From Curtobacterium sp. MCJR17_020 (GTDB lineage: Bacteria; Actinomycetota; Actinomycetes; Actinomycetales; Microbacteriaceae), in NCBI RefSeq assembly GCF_003234365.2, contig NZ_CP126260.1, forward strand, positions 2,356,001-2,420,000: a DNA stretch of 64,000 nucleotides, given 5' to 3'. This document shows positions 43,370-51,972 of this stretch, one piece after another. The first letter of the stretch is position 1, and the number at the start of each line of letters is the position of its first letter. The notes beneath the pieces were generated by a model. The model made no database searches and was not told the DNA's origin. It saw nothing but the letters and a program-made list of their open reading frames with translations. Made by a program: the position numbers and the translations under genes.

Positions 43370-44197
43370 TTACGCGCCGACCTTGACGCGGGCGAAGCCC
43401 TGGATCGTGATGCCGGCGTTCTCGGCGGCCTTCGCGACGGAGATCTTGTTGTCCTTCGCGTAGTCCTGGTCGAGGAGCGACACCTGCTTGATGTAGGCGT
43501 TCACCCGACCCTCGACGATCTTCGGGAGCGCAGCCTCGGGCTTGCCCTCCTCGCGCGTGATCGCCTCGACGGTCGCACGCTCCTTGGCGATCTCGTCGGC
43601 CGGGACCTCGTCGCGGGTCAGGTACGTCGGGTTCGCGAACGCGACGTGCTGGGCGATCGAGCGGGCCTCGGCAGCGTTGTCACCCTCGTACGCGATGACG
43701 ACGGCGATCTGCGGCGGCAGGTCCTGGCTGGTCTTGTGCAGGTAGATCTCGAAGGCGGAGCCCTCGACACGGCGAACCGTGCGGACCTCGAGCTTCTCGC
43801 CCAGTGCGGCGGCCGACTCGTTGACGACCTCGAGGACGGTCTTGCCGTCGACGGGGGCGGCGTTCGCGGCGGCGACGTCAGCTGCACCGGCGGCCGCGAC
43901 GGCCCCGAGCACCTTGTCGGCCAGCGTCGTGAACTTCTCGTTCTTCGCGACGAAGTCGGTCTCGCTCGCGAGCTCGACGACCGTGGCGGCGCCGTTCTCG
44001 GAGCTCGCGACGACGACGCCCTCGGAGGTGGCACGGTCGTCGCGCTTGGCGACGGCCTTCGCACCCTTGATGCGGAGCAGCTCGACGGCCTTGTCGTAGT
44101 CGCCGTCGGCCTCGACGAGCGCGTTCTTCGCGTCCATCATGCCGGCGCCGAGGTCCTCGCGGAGCTTCTTCACGTCAGCAGCGGTGAAGTTTGCCAT
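43370..44197 (-). CDS. tsf: translation elongation factor Ts
   Basis: 275 residues starting MANFTAADVKKLREDLGAGM. The TDFVAKNE motif, RIKGAKAVAKR and the C-terminal FARVKVGA are characteristic. It exchanges GDP on EF-Tu. The longer open frame upstream runs through the rpsB-tsf hairpin and is not coding. Located 82 bp after rpsB. Confidence 0.96.
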   Translation of the reverse strand: MANFTAADVKKLREDLGAGMMDAKNALVEADGDYDKAVELLRIKGAKAVAKRDDRATSEGVVVASSENGAATVVELASETDFVAKNEKFTTLADKVLGAVAAAGAADVAAANAAPVDGKTVLEVVNESAAALGEKLEVRTVRRVEGSAFEIYLHKTSQDLPPQIAVVIAYEGDNAAEARSIAQHVAFANPTYLTRDEVPADEIAKERATVEAITREEGKPEAALPKIVEGRVNAYIKQVSLLDQDYAKDNKISVAKAAENAGITIQGFARVKVGA

Positions 44198-44238
44198 TGA
44201 CTGTCCTTTCTGGACGGTACGTGTGTGGAGAGTGGTGA

Positions 44239-44274
44239 CGCAGGCGCCGGACCCGATCGGGTCCGGCGCCTGCG
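44239..44274 (-). terminator. attenuator-like hairpin between rpsB and tsf
   Basis: CGCAGGCGCCGGACCCG-AT-CGGGTCCGGCGCCTGCG is a perfect 17-bp stem in the rpsB-tsf gap. There is no T-run, so partial termination or mRNA processing is more likely than a full stop. Confidence 0.7.
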
Positions 44275-44279
44275 ACGGG

Positions 44280-45206
44280 TCACTCGGCGGGGGTGGTCTC
44301 CGCGGCTGCCTCGGCCTCGGCCGTCGGCTCCGCGTTCTTCGCGTCGTCGGCGATCGGCTCGCCGATCTCCTTCGCGGCGACCTGCGCGTCAGCGTTGTTC
44401 TCCTCGACGGTCGCGCCCTCGGGAGCGGCGTCGGCGGACGGCGTCGCGGCGTCGCCACCGAGGAGCTCCTGCTCCCACTCGGCGAGGGGCTCTGCGGCCT
44501 CTTCGTCGTCGCCACCGTTGTGGCGGGTCTTCAGGCCCTCGGCCGCGGCGTCGGCGACGATGCGGGTCAGGAGACCGACGGAGCGGATCGCGTCGTCGTT
44601 GCCCGGGATCGGGTACGTGATCTCGTCGGGGTCGCAGTTGGTGTCGAGGATGCCGATGATCGGGATACCGAGCTTCTGCGCCTCGTCGACGGCGAGGTGC
44701 TCCTTCTTGGTGTCGACGATCCAGAGCGCGCTCGGGGTCCGCGTGAGGTTGCGGATACCACCGAGGGTCTTGTGGAGCTTGTCCAGCTCGCGCTTCTTGA
44801 TGAGGAGCTCCTTCTTGGTGAAGCCCTTCGTCGTGTCGTCGAAGTCGATCTCCTCGAGCTCCTTCATGCGCGCGAGGCGCTTGGAGACCGTCTGGAAGTT
44901 CGTGAGCAGACCGCCGAGCCAACGCTGGTTGACGTACGGCTGGCCGACGCGGGTCGCCTGCTCGGCGATGGAGCCCTGCGCCTGCTTCTTGGTGCCCACG
45001 AAGAGGATCGTGCCACCGTGCGCGACCGTCTCCTTGACGAAGTCGTACGCGCGGTCGATGAAGGCCAGCGACTGCTGCAGGTCGATGATGTGGATGCCCG
45101 AGCGCTCGGCGAGGATGAAGCGCTTCACCTTCGGGTTCCACCGACGGGTCTGGTGTCCGAAGTGGACGCCGCTGTCGAGCAGCTGGCGGATGGTGACGAC
45201 GGCCAT
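44280..45206 (-). CDS. rpsB: 30S ribosomal protein S2
   Basis: 308 residues starting MAVVTIRQLLDSGVHFGHQ, with GGAGG upstream. FILAERSGIHIIDLQQS, PYVNQRWLGGLLTNF and DTNCDPDEITYPIPGNDDA are S2 signatures. The last ~70 residues are an Ala/Glu-rich extension (EEAAEPLAEWEQELLGGD and on), longer than in E. coli but frequent in Actinobacteria. Confidence 0.97.
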   Translation of the reverse strand: MAVVTIRQLLDSGVHFGHQTRRWNPKVKRFILAERSGIHIIDLQQSLAFIDRAYDFVKETVAHGGTILFVGTKKQAQGSIAEQATRVGQPYVNQRWLGGLLTNFQTVSKRLARMKELEEIDFDDTTKGFTKKELLIKKRELDKLHKTLGGIRNLTRTPSALWIVDTKKEHLAVDEAQKLGIPIIGILDTNCDPDEITYPIPGNDDAIRSVGLLTRIVADAAAEGLKTRHNGGDDEEAAEPLAEWEQELLGGDAATPSADAAPEGATVEENNADAQVAAKEIGEPIADDAKNAEPTAEAEAAAETTPAE

Positions 45207-45432
45207 GTGCCGTCCTCCTTCTGTGTTCTCGGCGCACAGCTGTGCTGTGCCCCTGTTGCGGTTGTGTCGAGCACGACCGGAGGTCGTGATCCCTGGTGCC
45301 CTGGCACGCGACCGCCCGCTCGTGAGAGCGGGACCGGTGGTCGGGTGCCGGGTCGGAGACGGCGAACCGTTGACGACCCTGTGGACACGCGAAGTCAGCG
45401 CGCATCAGCGCACTGCTGGAGAAATGCTAGCA
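45207..45432 (-). promoter_or_regulatory. rpsB leader region
   Basis: About 225 bp upstream of rpsB, containing the strong site AGGAGG and several short hairpins (for example CGACCTCCGGTCG and CCCGCTCTCACGAGCGGG on the minus strand). S2 operons are autoregulated by leader RNA in several bacteria; whether this leader does so is not visible. Confidence 0.4.
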
Positions 45433-45488
45433 GACAGGAGGCCCGGATCACGCGCGCCGACCGGCTGACGTGATCCGGGCCTCCTGTC
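45433..45488. terminator. terminator hairpin, variant of the genomic family
   Basis: GACAGGAGGCCCGGATCAC and its complement form a 19-bp stem around an 18-nt loop, downstream of the sugar transporter on the minus strand. Fourth family copy, with CAGGAGG in place of CGGGAGG in both arms (compensated change). Confidence 0.8.
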
Positions 45489-45518
45489 CGGTGTTCTGGG
45501 TGTGTCAGACGCGACTCA

Positions 45519-46961
45519 TCACGCCTTCGCGTTCACCGTGTCGCCCTCTGCGGAGATGCCCATCTCCTCGAGCGAGCGGCCCTTGGTCTCGGGGATCTTC
45601 GCGATGACGAAGAAGAACGAGATCAGCGCGAACAGCGCGTAGATGCCGTACGTGACCGTCAGGTTGAAGCCGGACAGCACCGGGAAGGTGATCGTGACGA
45701 TGAAGTTCGCGACCCAGTTGGCGGCCGAACCGATGCCGAGCGCCGTGGCGCGGATGCGGTTCGGGAACATCTCGCCGAGCAGCACCCACATGAGCGGACC
45801 CCACGTCGCACCGAACGACACGACGAACAGGTTCGCGAAGATGAGGGCGATGACACCCCACGAGCCGGGCAGGCTCGGGTTGCCGTCCACGATCGTCGAC
45901 TGCGAGAACGCGATCGCGACCATCGCCAGCGACACGAACATGCCGGCGGAACCGGTGACGAGCAGCGGCTTCCGACCGACCTTGTCGACCAGGAAGATCG
46001 CGATGAACGTGACCGCGACGTTGACCACCGACGTGATCGTGGAGATGAGGAAGGAGTCGCTCTCCTTGAACCCGACCGCCTGCCAGAGCGTCGTCGAGTA
46101 GTAGAAGATCACGTTGATGCCGACGAACTGCTGCAGCACGGCCAGGATGATCCCGACCCAGACGATGGGCTGCAGGCCGAAGCGGTTGCCCCGGATGGAG
46201 CCCTTCTTCTCGTTGGCTTCCTTCTTGATGCCGTCCTGGATCTCCTCCAGGCTCGTGTTCACCGTGTCGCGCGGGACGATCTTCGTCATGACCGCGCGGG
46301 CGTCCTCCGTCCGCCCCTTGGCGAGCAGGTACCGCGGCGACTCCGGCAGCGTGATCGCCAGGATGCCGTAGACCACCGACGGGATCACGCCGACCAGGAA
46401 CATCCAGCGCCAGGCCGGCAGGCCGAGGACGACCTCGGAGGCGCCACCGGCGGTGACGGCGAAGAACTGGTCGGAGAGCAGCGCGGCGAAGATACCGAGC
46501 GTGATGGCGAGCTGCTGGAACGACGCCAGGCGCCCGCGGATCGCCTTCGGCGAGACCTCGGAGATGTACGCCGGCGCGATGACCGAGGCCGTACCGATGC
46601 CGAGGCCGCCGACGAGACGCCACAGGACGAAGTCCCACGTGGCGAACGCGAAGCCGGAGCCGATCGAGCTCACCAGGAACAGCACGGCGGCCCAGAACAT
46701 CACCCGGGTGCGACCCCAGCGGTCAGCGAGTCGACCGGCGAAGTAGGCGCCGAACGCACAGCCGATGAGCGCGGACGCGACCGCGAAGCCGCTCGCCGCC
46801 TCGGACAGGCCGAACTCGCCCTTGATGGCCTCGACGGCGCCGTTGATGACCGACGAGTCGAAGCCGAAGAGGAAACCGCCCACCGCTGCTGCGATGGCGA
46901 ACGCGGTGACCTTCCCCTTGAACGCACGGTCCTCGCCGTGCCCGGTGGCTGTGTTGGACAC
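45519..46961 (-). CDS. MFS sugar porter
   Basis: 480 residues from GTG with CAGGAG 6 nt upstream. Twelve helices; sugar-porter motifs GRLADRWGRTRVMFW (loop 2-3), VGGLGIGTASVIAPAYISEVSPKAIRGRL (helix 4-5, PxxISE) and PESPRYLLAKGR before the central loop, plus VDKVGRKPLL. It should import a hexose, pentose or polyol with protons. It sits between rpsB and the M23 gene, interrupting a gene order usually kept in Actinobacteria. Confidence 0.9.
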   Translation of the reverse strand: MSNTATGHGEDRAFKGKVTAFAIAAAVGGFLFGFDSSVINGAVEAIKGEFGLSEAASGFAVASALIGCAFGAYFAGRLADRWGRTRVMFWAAVLFLVSSIGSGFAFATWDFVLWRLVGGLGIGTASVIAPAYISEVSPKAIRGRLASFQQLAITLGIFAALLSDQFFAVTAGGASEVVLGLPAWRWMFLVGVIPSVVYGILAITLPESPRYLLAKGRTEDARAVMTKIVPRDTVNTSLEEIQDGIKKEANEKKGSIRGNRFGLQPIVWVGIILAVLQQFVGINVIFYYSTTLWQAVGFKESDSFLISTITSVVNVAVTFIAIFLVDKVGRKPLLVTGSAGMFVSLAMVAIAFSQSTIVDGNPSLPGSWGVIALIFANLFVVSFGATWGPLMWVLLGEMFPNRIRATALGIGSAANWVANFIVTITFPVLSGFNLTVTYGIYALFALISFFFVIAKIPETKGRSLEEMGISAEGDTVNAKA

Positions 46962-47000
46962 GATGCTCCTGGGTTCTGCCGGCCGTGCTGCTGTGGGCAC

Positions 47001-47301
47001 GGTGCCCCGGCGGTCGGCTCGTTCGCCGTCCGTGCGGCGTTGCGTGGTCCGGAGCGGCCCCGACTGTACTCCTCGTGGCGCATGTGGTCATAACCGGGTG
47101 CGTCCGGTGGCGGGGCGGTCGGGTCGGGTCGGGTCGGGGGTGTCGCCTCGACTCGGAACGACACCGTCGATGTCGTGCGACATCGAGGACGTCGTTCGTT
47201 GCGGTCGCCTCGTCCCTCCACAGGCCGGGAGGCCCGCCTCGCCCTCCACGGACCGCCTCACCTCGGTCGTGTGGCCGGTCCGTGGCGGACAGAGTGGCGG
47301 C
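47001..47301. promoter_or_regulatory. divergent promoter region with G-rich tract and hairpin
   Basis: This gap separates the sugar porter and M23 gene starts. At 47112-47140 GGGG and four further G-runs separated by TC (GGTCGGGTCGGGTCGGGTCG) could form a G-quadruplex on the plus strand. At 47156-47197 a stem begins GAACGACACCGTCGATGTCG, nearly the same as the hairpin at 7177. I cannot assign -10/-35 boxes. Confidence 0.45.
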
Positions 47302-47898
47302 ATGCTCCTGTTCCCCGGCTCCGGCACTCGGCTCCCCCCGGTCGTCTCGCTGGTGCTGGTGCTGCTGGTGCTGCTGCTCGGGATGCCCGGGGGGTCTCCC
47401 ACATCGTCGTCCACACCGGTGCCCGCGCCAGAAGCGCAGCGCGACCAGCGAGAGCGCACGGCGGCGGCTCGTGCTGCCGAGCCGTGGGTCTGGCCGACCG
47501 GCACGCGGGTGGTCGAGCGCGGGTGGGAGCCGCCGTCCGACGACTACGCCGCCGGCCACCGCGGGATCGACGTCCCGGCGCCGCTCGGCACGACTGCGGC
47601 GGCGGTCGACGACGGCACGGTGGCGTTCGCCGGACCGGTCGGCGGCAGGAGCGTCGTGACGGTCGACCACGGCGGCGGGCTCGTCAGCACCCTCGACTCG
47701 GTGCAGCCGCTCGTCGCCGCCGGGGACGACGTCCGACAGGGTGATCCGGTCGGCCGGGTGTCCGTGGGGCACTGCCCGGCCTCGGCACCGTGTCTGCACC
47801 TCGGCGCGCGGGTCGACGGCCGCTACGTGGACCCGACGTCGTACCTTCCCCCGGCCGAGTGGCCCGTGCTGTTGCCGGAGTCCGCCTGGCCGGGGTGA
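47302..47898 (+). CDS. M23 family peptidoglycan endopeptidase-like protein
   Basis: 198 residues starting MLLFPGSG. A signal peptide or anchor (VVSLVLVLLVLLLG, 16-29) is followed by a LytM domain: HRGIDVPAPLGTTAAAVDDG with the first His and Asp, and CLHLGARVDG with the final His. The second His of the usual HxH is Leu-His-Leu here, i.e. only one His is seen, so zinc binding may be incomplete. In related genomes this gene lies beside rpsB. Confidence 0.82.
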   Translation: MLLFPGSGTRLPPVVSLVLVLLVLLLGMPGGSPTSSSTPVPAPEAQRDQRERTAAARAAEPWVWPTGTRVVERGWEPPSDDYAAGHRGIDVPAPLGTTAAAVDDGTVAFAGPVGGRSVVTVDHGGGLVSTLDSVQPLVAAGDDVRQGDPVGRVSVGHCPASAPCLHLGARVDGRYVDPTSYLPPAEWPVLLPESAWPG

Positions 47899-47967
47899 GC
47901 GTCGGCGACGAGCGGTGGGCGACCTGCGACGTGCGCCGGCCCGCTGGCTGGCCGGGTGCGTCGGCGA

Positions 47968-48004
47968 GCGTCAGGCGCGTCAGGCGGGTCAGGCGGGTCG
48001 AGCC
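47968..48004. repeat. 9-bp tandem repeats
   Basis: GCGTCAGGC, GCGTCAGGC, GGGTCAGGC, GGGTCGAGC run head to tail between the convergent M23 and xerC genes. The 47899-48129 gap holds no convincing gene. Confidence 0.6.
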
Positions 48005-48129
48005 GGTCGTGCGCGTCGCGGCGCGTCGTAACTCCACGCCGGTGCTCGCGTGCCGCCGGTCCTACGGTCGCCCGGGCGTTCGGCACCGGCCCGGCGATGA
48101 CGCAGGGGGGCGGTCCGGCGGTCGCGCCG

Positions 48130-49068
48130 TCAGGCGCGCGGGTGAGCGGTCCGGTAGACCTCGCGCAGCCGTGCCGAGGACACGTGCGTGTAGATCTGCG
48201 TCGTCCCGAGGCTCGCGTGCCCGAGCAGTTCCTGGACCGCCCGCAGGTCCGCTCCCCCGTCGAGCAGGTGCGTCGCCGCGGTGTGCCGGAAGGTGTGCGG
48301 TCCGCTCGGCCCTTCGCCGGGAAGGTCCCCGAGCAGGCGAGCCACCACGCGGTACGCACTGCGCACCCCGAGCCGGCCACCCTGGTCGCCGAGGAACAGT
48401 GCTGTGCTCGGTACGTCGGCCCGCGCCGCGAGGGTCGGACGCCCCCGTGACGTCCACCCCTCGAGTGCGTCACGGGCCGGGACGCCGAACGGCACGACCC
48501 GCTCCTTCCCGCCCTTGCCGAGCACGCGGACCGTGAGCCGCCCGCGATCGACGTCGGCGACGTCGATGCCGACGAGCTCGCTCACCCGGATGGCCGCGGC
48601 GTACAGCAGCTCCACGAGCGCCAGGTCCCGCAGCGCCCCGGGATCGTCGGTCGCCGCACGGGCCGCGAGGCCGTCGAGCAACCCACGGACCTGGTCGGCT
48701 GACACCACCCGCGGCAGGTGCGAGCCGCCCTTCGGCGCACGGAGCCGCACACCGGCGTCCATCGCGGTCACCCCGGTCTCGCTCGCCCACCGGGTGAACG
48801 CCCGCACCGACGACGACCGGCGGGCGATCGTCGACCGTGCGAGCCCCCGCTGGTCGGCTTCCCACAACCAGTCACGGAGGAGTTCGAGGTCGACCCCGTC
48901 GACGCCGACGACGCCGCGTCGCGCGGCGAACCCGACGAACTGGTCGAGGTCGTTCGCGTACGCGCGGAGCGTCTGTTCGCTGAGTCCCCTGGCGTGTCGA
49001 GCGTGCCCGAGGAACGAGTCGACGGCTGCCACGAGTCGCTCGTCCTTCTGCTCTGCTCGGTCCGCCAC
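48130..49068 (-). CDS. xerC: tyrosine recombinase XerC
   Basis: 312 residues from GTG (start chosen at MADRAEQ). SAM-like N-terminal domain then the catalytic set: AAIRVSELVGID (Arg), VLGKGGKERVVP (Lys), HTFRHTAATHLL (HxxR), LLGHASLGTTQIYTHV (His and Tyr). It resolves chromosome dimers with XerD at dif. Position after dprA is conserved, so this is a housekeeping enzyme rather than the integrase of the nearby element. Confidence 0.93.
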   Translation of the reverse strand: MADRAEQKDERLVAAVDSFLGHARHARGLSEQTLRAYANDLDQFVGFAARRGVVGVDGVDLELLRDWLWEADQRGLARSTIARRSSSVRAFTRWASETGVTAMDAGVRLRAPKGGSHLPRVVSADQVRGLLDGLAARAATDDPGALRDLALVELLYAAAIRVSELVGIDVADVDRGRLTVRVLGKGGKERVVPFGVPARDALEGWTSRGRPTLAARADVPSTALFLGDQGGRLGVRSAYRVVARLLGDLPGEGPSGPHTFRHTAATHLLDGGADLRAVQELLGHASLGTTQIYTHVSSARLREVYRTAHPRA

Positions 49069-49093
49069 GTCGTCAGCGTACGGCTGGCCGACG

Positions 49094-50347
49094 TCATGCG
49101 CGGCCCCACCCGCCGCTGCTGTGCGCCACGAGCCCCTGCAGTTGCGCGAGCGCGAGGGCATCCGCCACCTCGGCTCCGGACAGCCCGGAGCGTCGAGCGA
49201 TCTCGGCCTCCGGTAGGGCACGACGGCCGAGCGCGTCGAGGACCCGGACGACCTCGGGATCGCGCTGGACCGACACGAGGGGTTCGTCCGCCACAGCGGA
49301 CACGCCGGATGCGGCCACGGGACGCATCGCGGCGACCGGGTCTCCCGGGTGCACGACGAGCTGTGCCCGGCCCTGCGCCACGAGTCGGTGGCACCCGACC
49401 GACGCCGAGGACGCGAACGCCCCCGGGACGGCGAACACCGGGCGACCGAGCTGCCCGGCGTGGTGCGCGGTGTTGAGCGCACCGGACCGCGCACCGGCCT
49501 CCACGACGACAGCGGCATCGGCGAGGGCGGCGATCAACCGGTTCCGCGCCAGGAAGCGCCACCGGGTCGGCCGGGTGCCCGGCGCCGACTCCGCCACCAG
49601 GGCGCCCTGCCGAGCGACGTTGTGGAGCAGCTGGACGTTGCCGGCGGGGTAGAGCTGGTCGATCCCCCCGGCCAGGACCGCGACCGTCGTGGCCCCCGCG
49701 GCGATCGCCACCCGGTGTGCGACCGCGTCGATCCCGTAGGCGCCGCCGCTGATGATCGTGCAGCCGGCGTCCGCGGCGGCCGAGGTGATCTCGGCGGCTG
49801 CTTCGGCCCCCGCGACGGTGTTCGCCCGCGACCCGACCACGGCCAGGGCGGGTGCCCCGTCGCCGACACCCGCCGTGGCGCTGCGCGTCCAGAGCACGAG
49901 CGGTGCGTGGGGGCCGAGGTCGTCGATCGCCGTCGGCCACCCAGCGGACCCGGGCACGAGCAGTCGTGCCCCGACGGCTTCGGCCGAGGCGACGACGTCG
50001 GCCACGTCGGACCGGACCAAGCGCGGTCGCCACCGGTCGATGGCCGTGTGCAGGACACCGGCGAACGCATCGGGGTCCTCCGCACCGGGCACACCCGCTT
50101 CCCCGCAGCCCTCGAGCAGCTCGTCGAACGCACCGTCGGCCGCGAGCAGGACCGAGCCCAGGGCGCGCTCCGCCCCGAGGGCCGCCATGAGTTCACCGGC
50201 GACGGAGTCCCCCGGCTCCACGATCACGGACCACGCCACGCGGGCAGCGGTCTCGACGGGATCCGACGCTCCGTCTGTCGCGAGGAGCCGCCGGATCGCG
50301 GCGAGCAGTTCGTTGCCGCTGCCGTGCCCGGGCCCCACGCCGCTCAC
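49094..50347 (-). CDS. dprA: DNA processing protein DprA
   Basis: 417 residues; the GTG at 50347 overlaps the comM stop as GTGA. The Rossmann core shows VVGSRANTVAGAE, ISGGAYGIDAVAHRVA, VFAVPGAF and GCHRLVAQGRAQLV; a C-terminal winged helix is visible (RRALPEAEIARRSGLSGAEV). It loads RecA on incoming single-stranded DNA during transformation. Its upstream partner comM is split by the integrated element. Confidence 0.92.
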   Translation of the reverse strand: MSGVGPGHGSGNELLAAIRRLLATDGASDPVETAARVAWSVIVEPGDSVAGELMAALGAERALGSVLLAADGAFDELLEGCGEAGVPGAEDPDAFAGVLHTAIDRWRPRLVRSDVADVVASAEAVGARLLVPGSAGWPTAIDDLGPHAPLVLWTRSATAGVGDGAPALAVVGSRANTVAGAEAAAEITSAAADAGCTIISGGAYGIDAVAHRVAIAAGATTVAVLAGGIDQLYPAGNVQLLHNVARQGALVAESAPGTRPTRWRFLARNRLIAALADAAVVVEAGARSGALNTAHHAGQLGRPVFAVPGAFASSASVGCHRLVAQGRAQLVVHPGDPVAAMRPVAASGVSAVADEPLVSVQRDPEVVRVLDALGRRALPEAEIARRSGLSGAEVADALALAQLQGLVAHSSGGWGRA

Positions 50348-50952
50348 AGCGCGCTCCGCAGGGCGAGGGCACCCCGGACGTGTGCTCCGCTCGGACGGTC
50401 GACCGCTTCGAGGTCGGCGAGGGTCCACGCGAGCCGCATCACCCGGTCCCAGCCCCGCATCGTCAGGGTGCCGAGGTCGAGCGCCCGGTCGAGCTCGGTG
50501 GTCGAACCCGGTTCGATCCGACCGTCCGCCCGCAGCCAGGCTCCGGTGACCTCGGCGTTCTTCGTCCACCCGGTGCCCCGGAGGCGTTCGGCCATCCGAG
50601 CGCGGGCCGCGGCGACTCCGGCGCGGGCCTCGGCCGTCGTCGGCGTGCTCCCGTCGGCACCACGCATCTTCCCGGTCGTCACCCGGGGCACGAGCACCCG
50701 GATGTCCATCCGGTCGAGCAGCGGTCCGGACATCCGCCCGAGGTAGCGCCGGACCGCACTCGGCGGACACTCACACGGCTGCCCGTGCGCTCCGCCGGCG
50801 TTGCCGCACGGGCAGGGGTTGGCAGCGAGCACGACCTGGCACCGCGCCGGGAACTCGGCGGCGCCCGCAGCCCGGTGGATGGTGATCCGACCGGACTCGA
50901 GCGGCTGGCGGAGCGCGTCGAGCACCGCACGGGGGAACTCCGGTGCTTCGTC
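50344..50952 (-). pseudogene. comM: comM, 3' part (separated from its 5' part by the integrated element)
   Basis: Reads DEAPEFPRAVLDALRQPLES onward: the Mg-chelatase-like C-terminal half of ComM/YifB with zinc-binding-type CPCGNAGG...CECPP, LDRMDIRVLVPRV and GWDRVMRLAWTLADLE. It joins exactly to the 5' part at 59611-60530 through the shared TCGTC core; together they encode about 509 residues, normal for ComM. An internal ATG could allow a C-terminal fragment, but it would lack the Walker motifs. Confidence 0.92.
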
Positions 50953-50973
50953 AAGCTACACCAAAAAGCGACA
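50948..50973. other. attL: core and right-hand attP arm
   Basis: TCGTC core followed by AAGCTACACC and the arm AAAAAGCGACA (50963-50973). The latter is the inverted partner of TGTCGCCTTTT at the other end. To the left is comM sequence. Confidence 0.75.
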
Positions 50974-51147
50974 CAGACGTAGTACCAGGCCGGTACGTGT
51001 GATACCCACGGGGCACTTTCGAGGGCCCTGGGGCAGGTTTGGGGCAGAACTTGCCCCGGCCCCGATCGGCTTGTTTAAGCCGATGTGATAGGCAGCCGGG
51101 GCGTGTGGGGCAGAAATCGGCCCACTGTTTCCTTTTAGTTGAGAAAC

Positions 51148-51287
51148 CTTGTCCAAAGTGCCCCCCACCCCTGCGGCACCCGTCGTTCCGGGCATCGGAC
51201 CGGCCCGAACCCGTTGTCCCTTCTGCCCCCCCGGATCGCTGATCCCCGGAACGGCGCGGATGTGAGACTTGTCCTAAGTGCCCCCCA
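51148..51287. repeat. iteron-like direct repeats
   Basis: CTTGTCCAAAGTGCCCCCCA (51148-51167) and CTTGTCCTAAGTGCCCCCCA (51268-51287) differ at one base and start exactly 120 bp apart; a degenerate TTGTCCCTTCTGCCCCCC lies between. Nearby are GGGGCAGAA motifs and a hairpin ATCGGCTT-GTTT-AAGCCGAT (51065-51084). The 50974-51375 stretch has no gene; it may be an operator or replication origin for the next gene's product. Confidence 0.5.
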
Positions 51288-51375
51288 GGCCTTGACCTGA
51301 CATGAAGCTGCAAAACTCCTGAACATGACTGCACCACCCACCGATCACCCACCCGCACGGCAGTTCAGGAGCACC

Positions 51376-51960
51376 ATGCCAGCCACCAACGCACCCGTCC
51401 TCGACGGACTCGACAGGATCTTCGACCTCGAGCCCGAAGCGTGGGCCCCCCGCACCGCCATCTACCGAGTGGCCGCAGCCGCCCTCCCGGACACCGCCCG
51501 ACCATTCACGTCCCGCGAACTGTTCGACCTGCTGCGCACGCGAGGCTTCCGAGAGGCCAAGCGCCGCGGCGTCCGAGGCTTCGTCGGCATCCGCGTCCCC
51601 GACGACGTGGCCACCCTGCCGGCCCTCGTGCCCGAGCACTCCGCGTCGTCCTACCGCCACCGAGGAGACCGCTCCGAAGCCGCCAAGCGCGCCGTTGCCC
51701 TGAGCGGTAGATGGCAGACCGAGCTGCGCGGCTCCCGAACCCGCGACCGCTTCGCACCGACCAGCGACCTCGGCGCCGAACTCGACCGCAAGGTGCTCAC
51801 CGACGAGTTGGCCCCGCTCCGGCGTGAGGCCCGCGACCTGGAGCACATGATCGCTCAGACCTTTGGCACCGACCTCCCGGAGCAGCACCACGACGCCTGC
51901 CGGCTGCGCCTGCTCCGCGATCGGATCAGTGAGCTGTCTGCCGAGCTCCGCGATCTGTAG
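51376..51960 (+). CDS. winged-helix protein resembling a phage primase C-terminal domain
   Basis: 194 residues from ATG 51376, chosen for CAGGAG five nt upstream; ATG 51325 has no ribosome site. Residues ~20-75 (WAPRTAIYRVAAAAL...FTSRELFDLLRTRGFREAKRRGVRGFVGIRV) resemble the winged helix that follows D5-type primase-helicases. No primase or helicase motif is present. The C-terminal third is helical and charged. Likely a DNA-binding regulator or replication accessory; the repeats just upstream are candidate sites (inference). Confidence 0.5.
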   Translation: MPATNAPVLDGLDRIFDLEPEAWAPRTAIYRVAAAALPDTARPFTSRELFDLLRTRGFREAKRRGVRGFVGIRVPDDVATLPALVPEHSASSYRHRGDRSEAAKRAVALSGRWQTELRGSRTRDRFAPTSDLGAELDRKVLTDELAPLRREARDLEHMIAQTFGTDLPEQHHDACRLRLLRDRISELSAELRDL

Positions 51961-51972
51961 CGAGCAACGCCA

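Noticed and set aside
48130..49068. XerC as the integrase of the nearby element
   Set aside because: Its position after dprA is conserved in Actinobacteria and it lies outside the att cores; the element has its own serine integrase.
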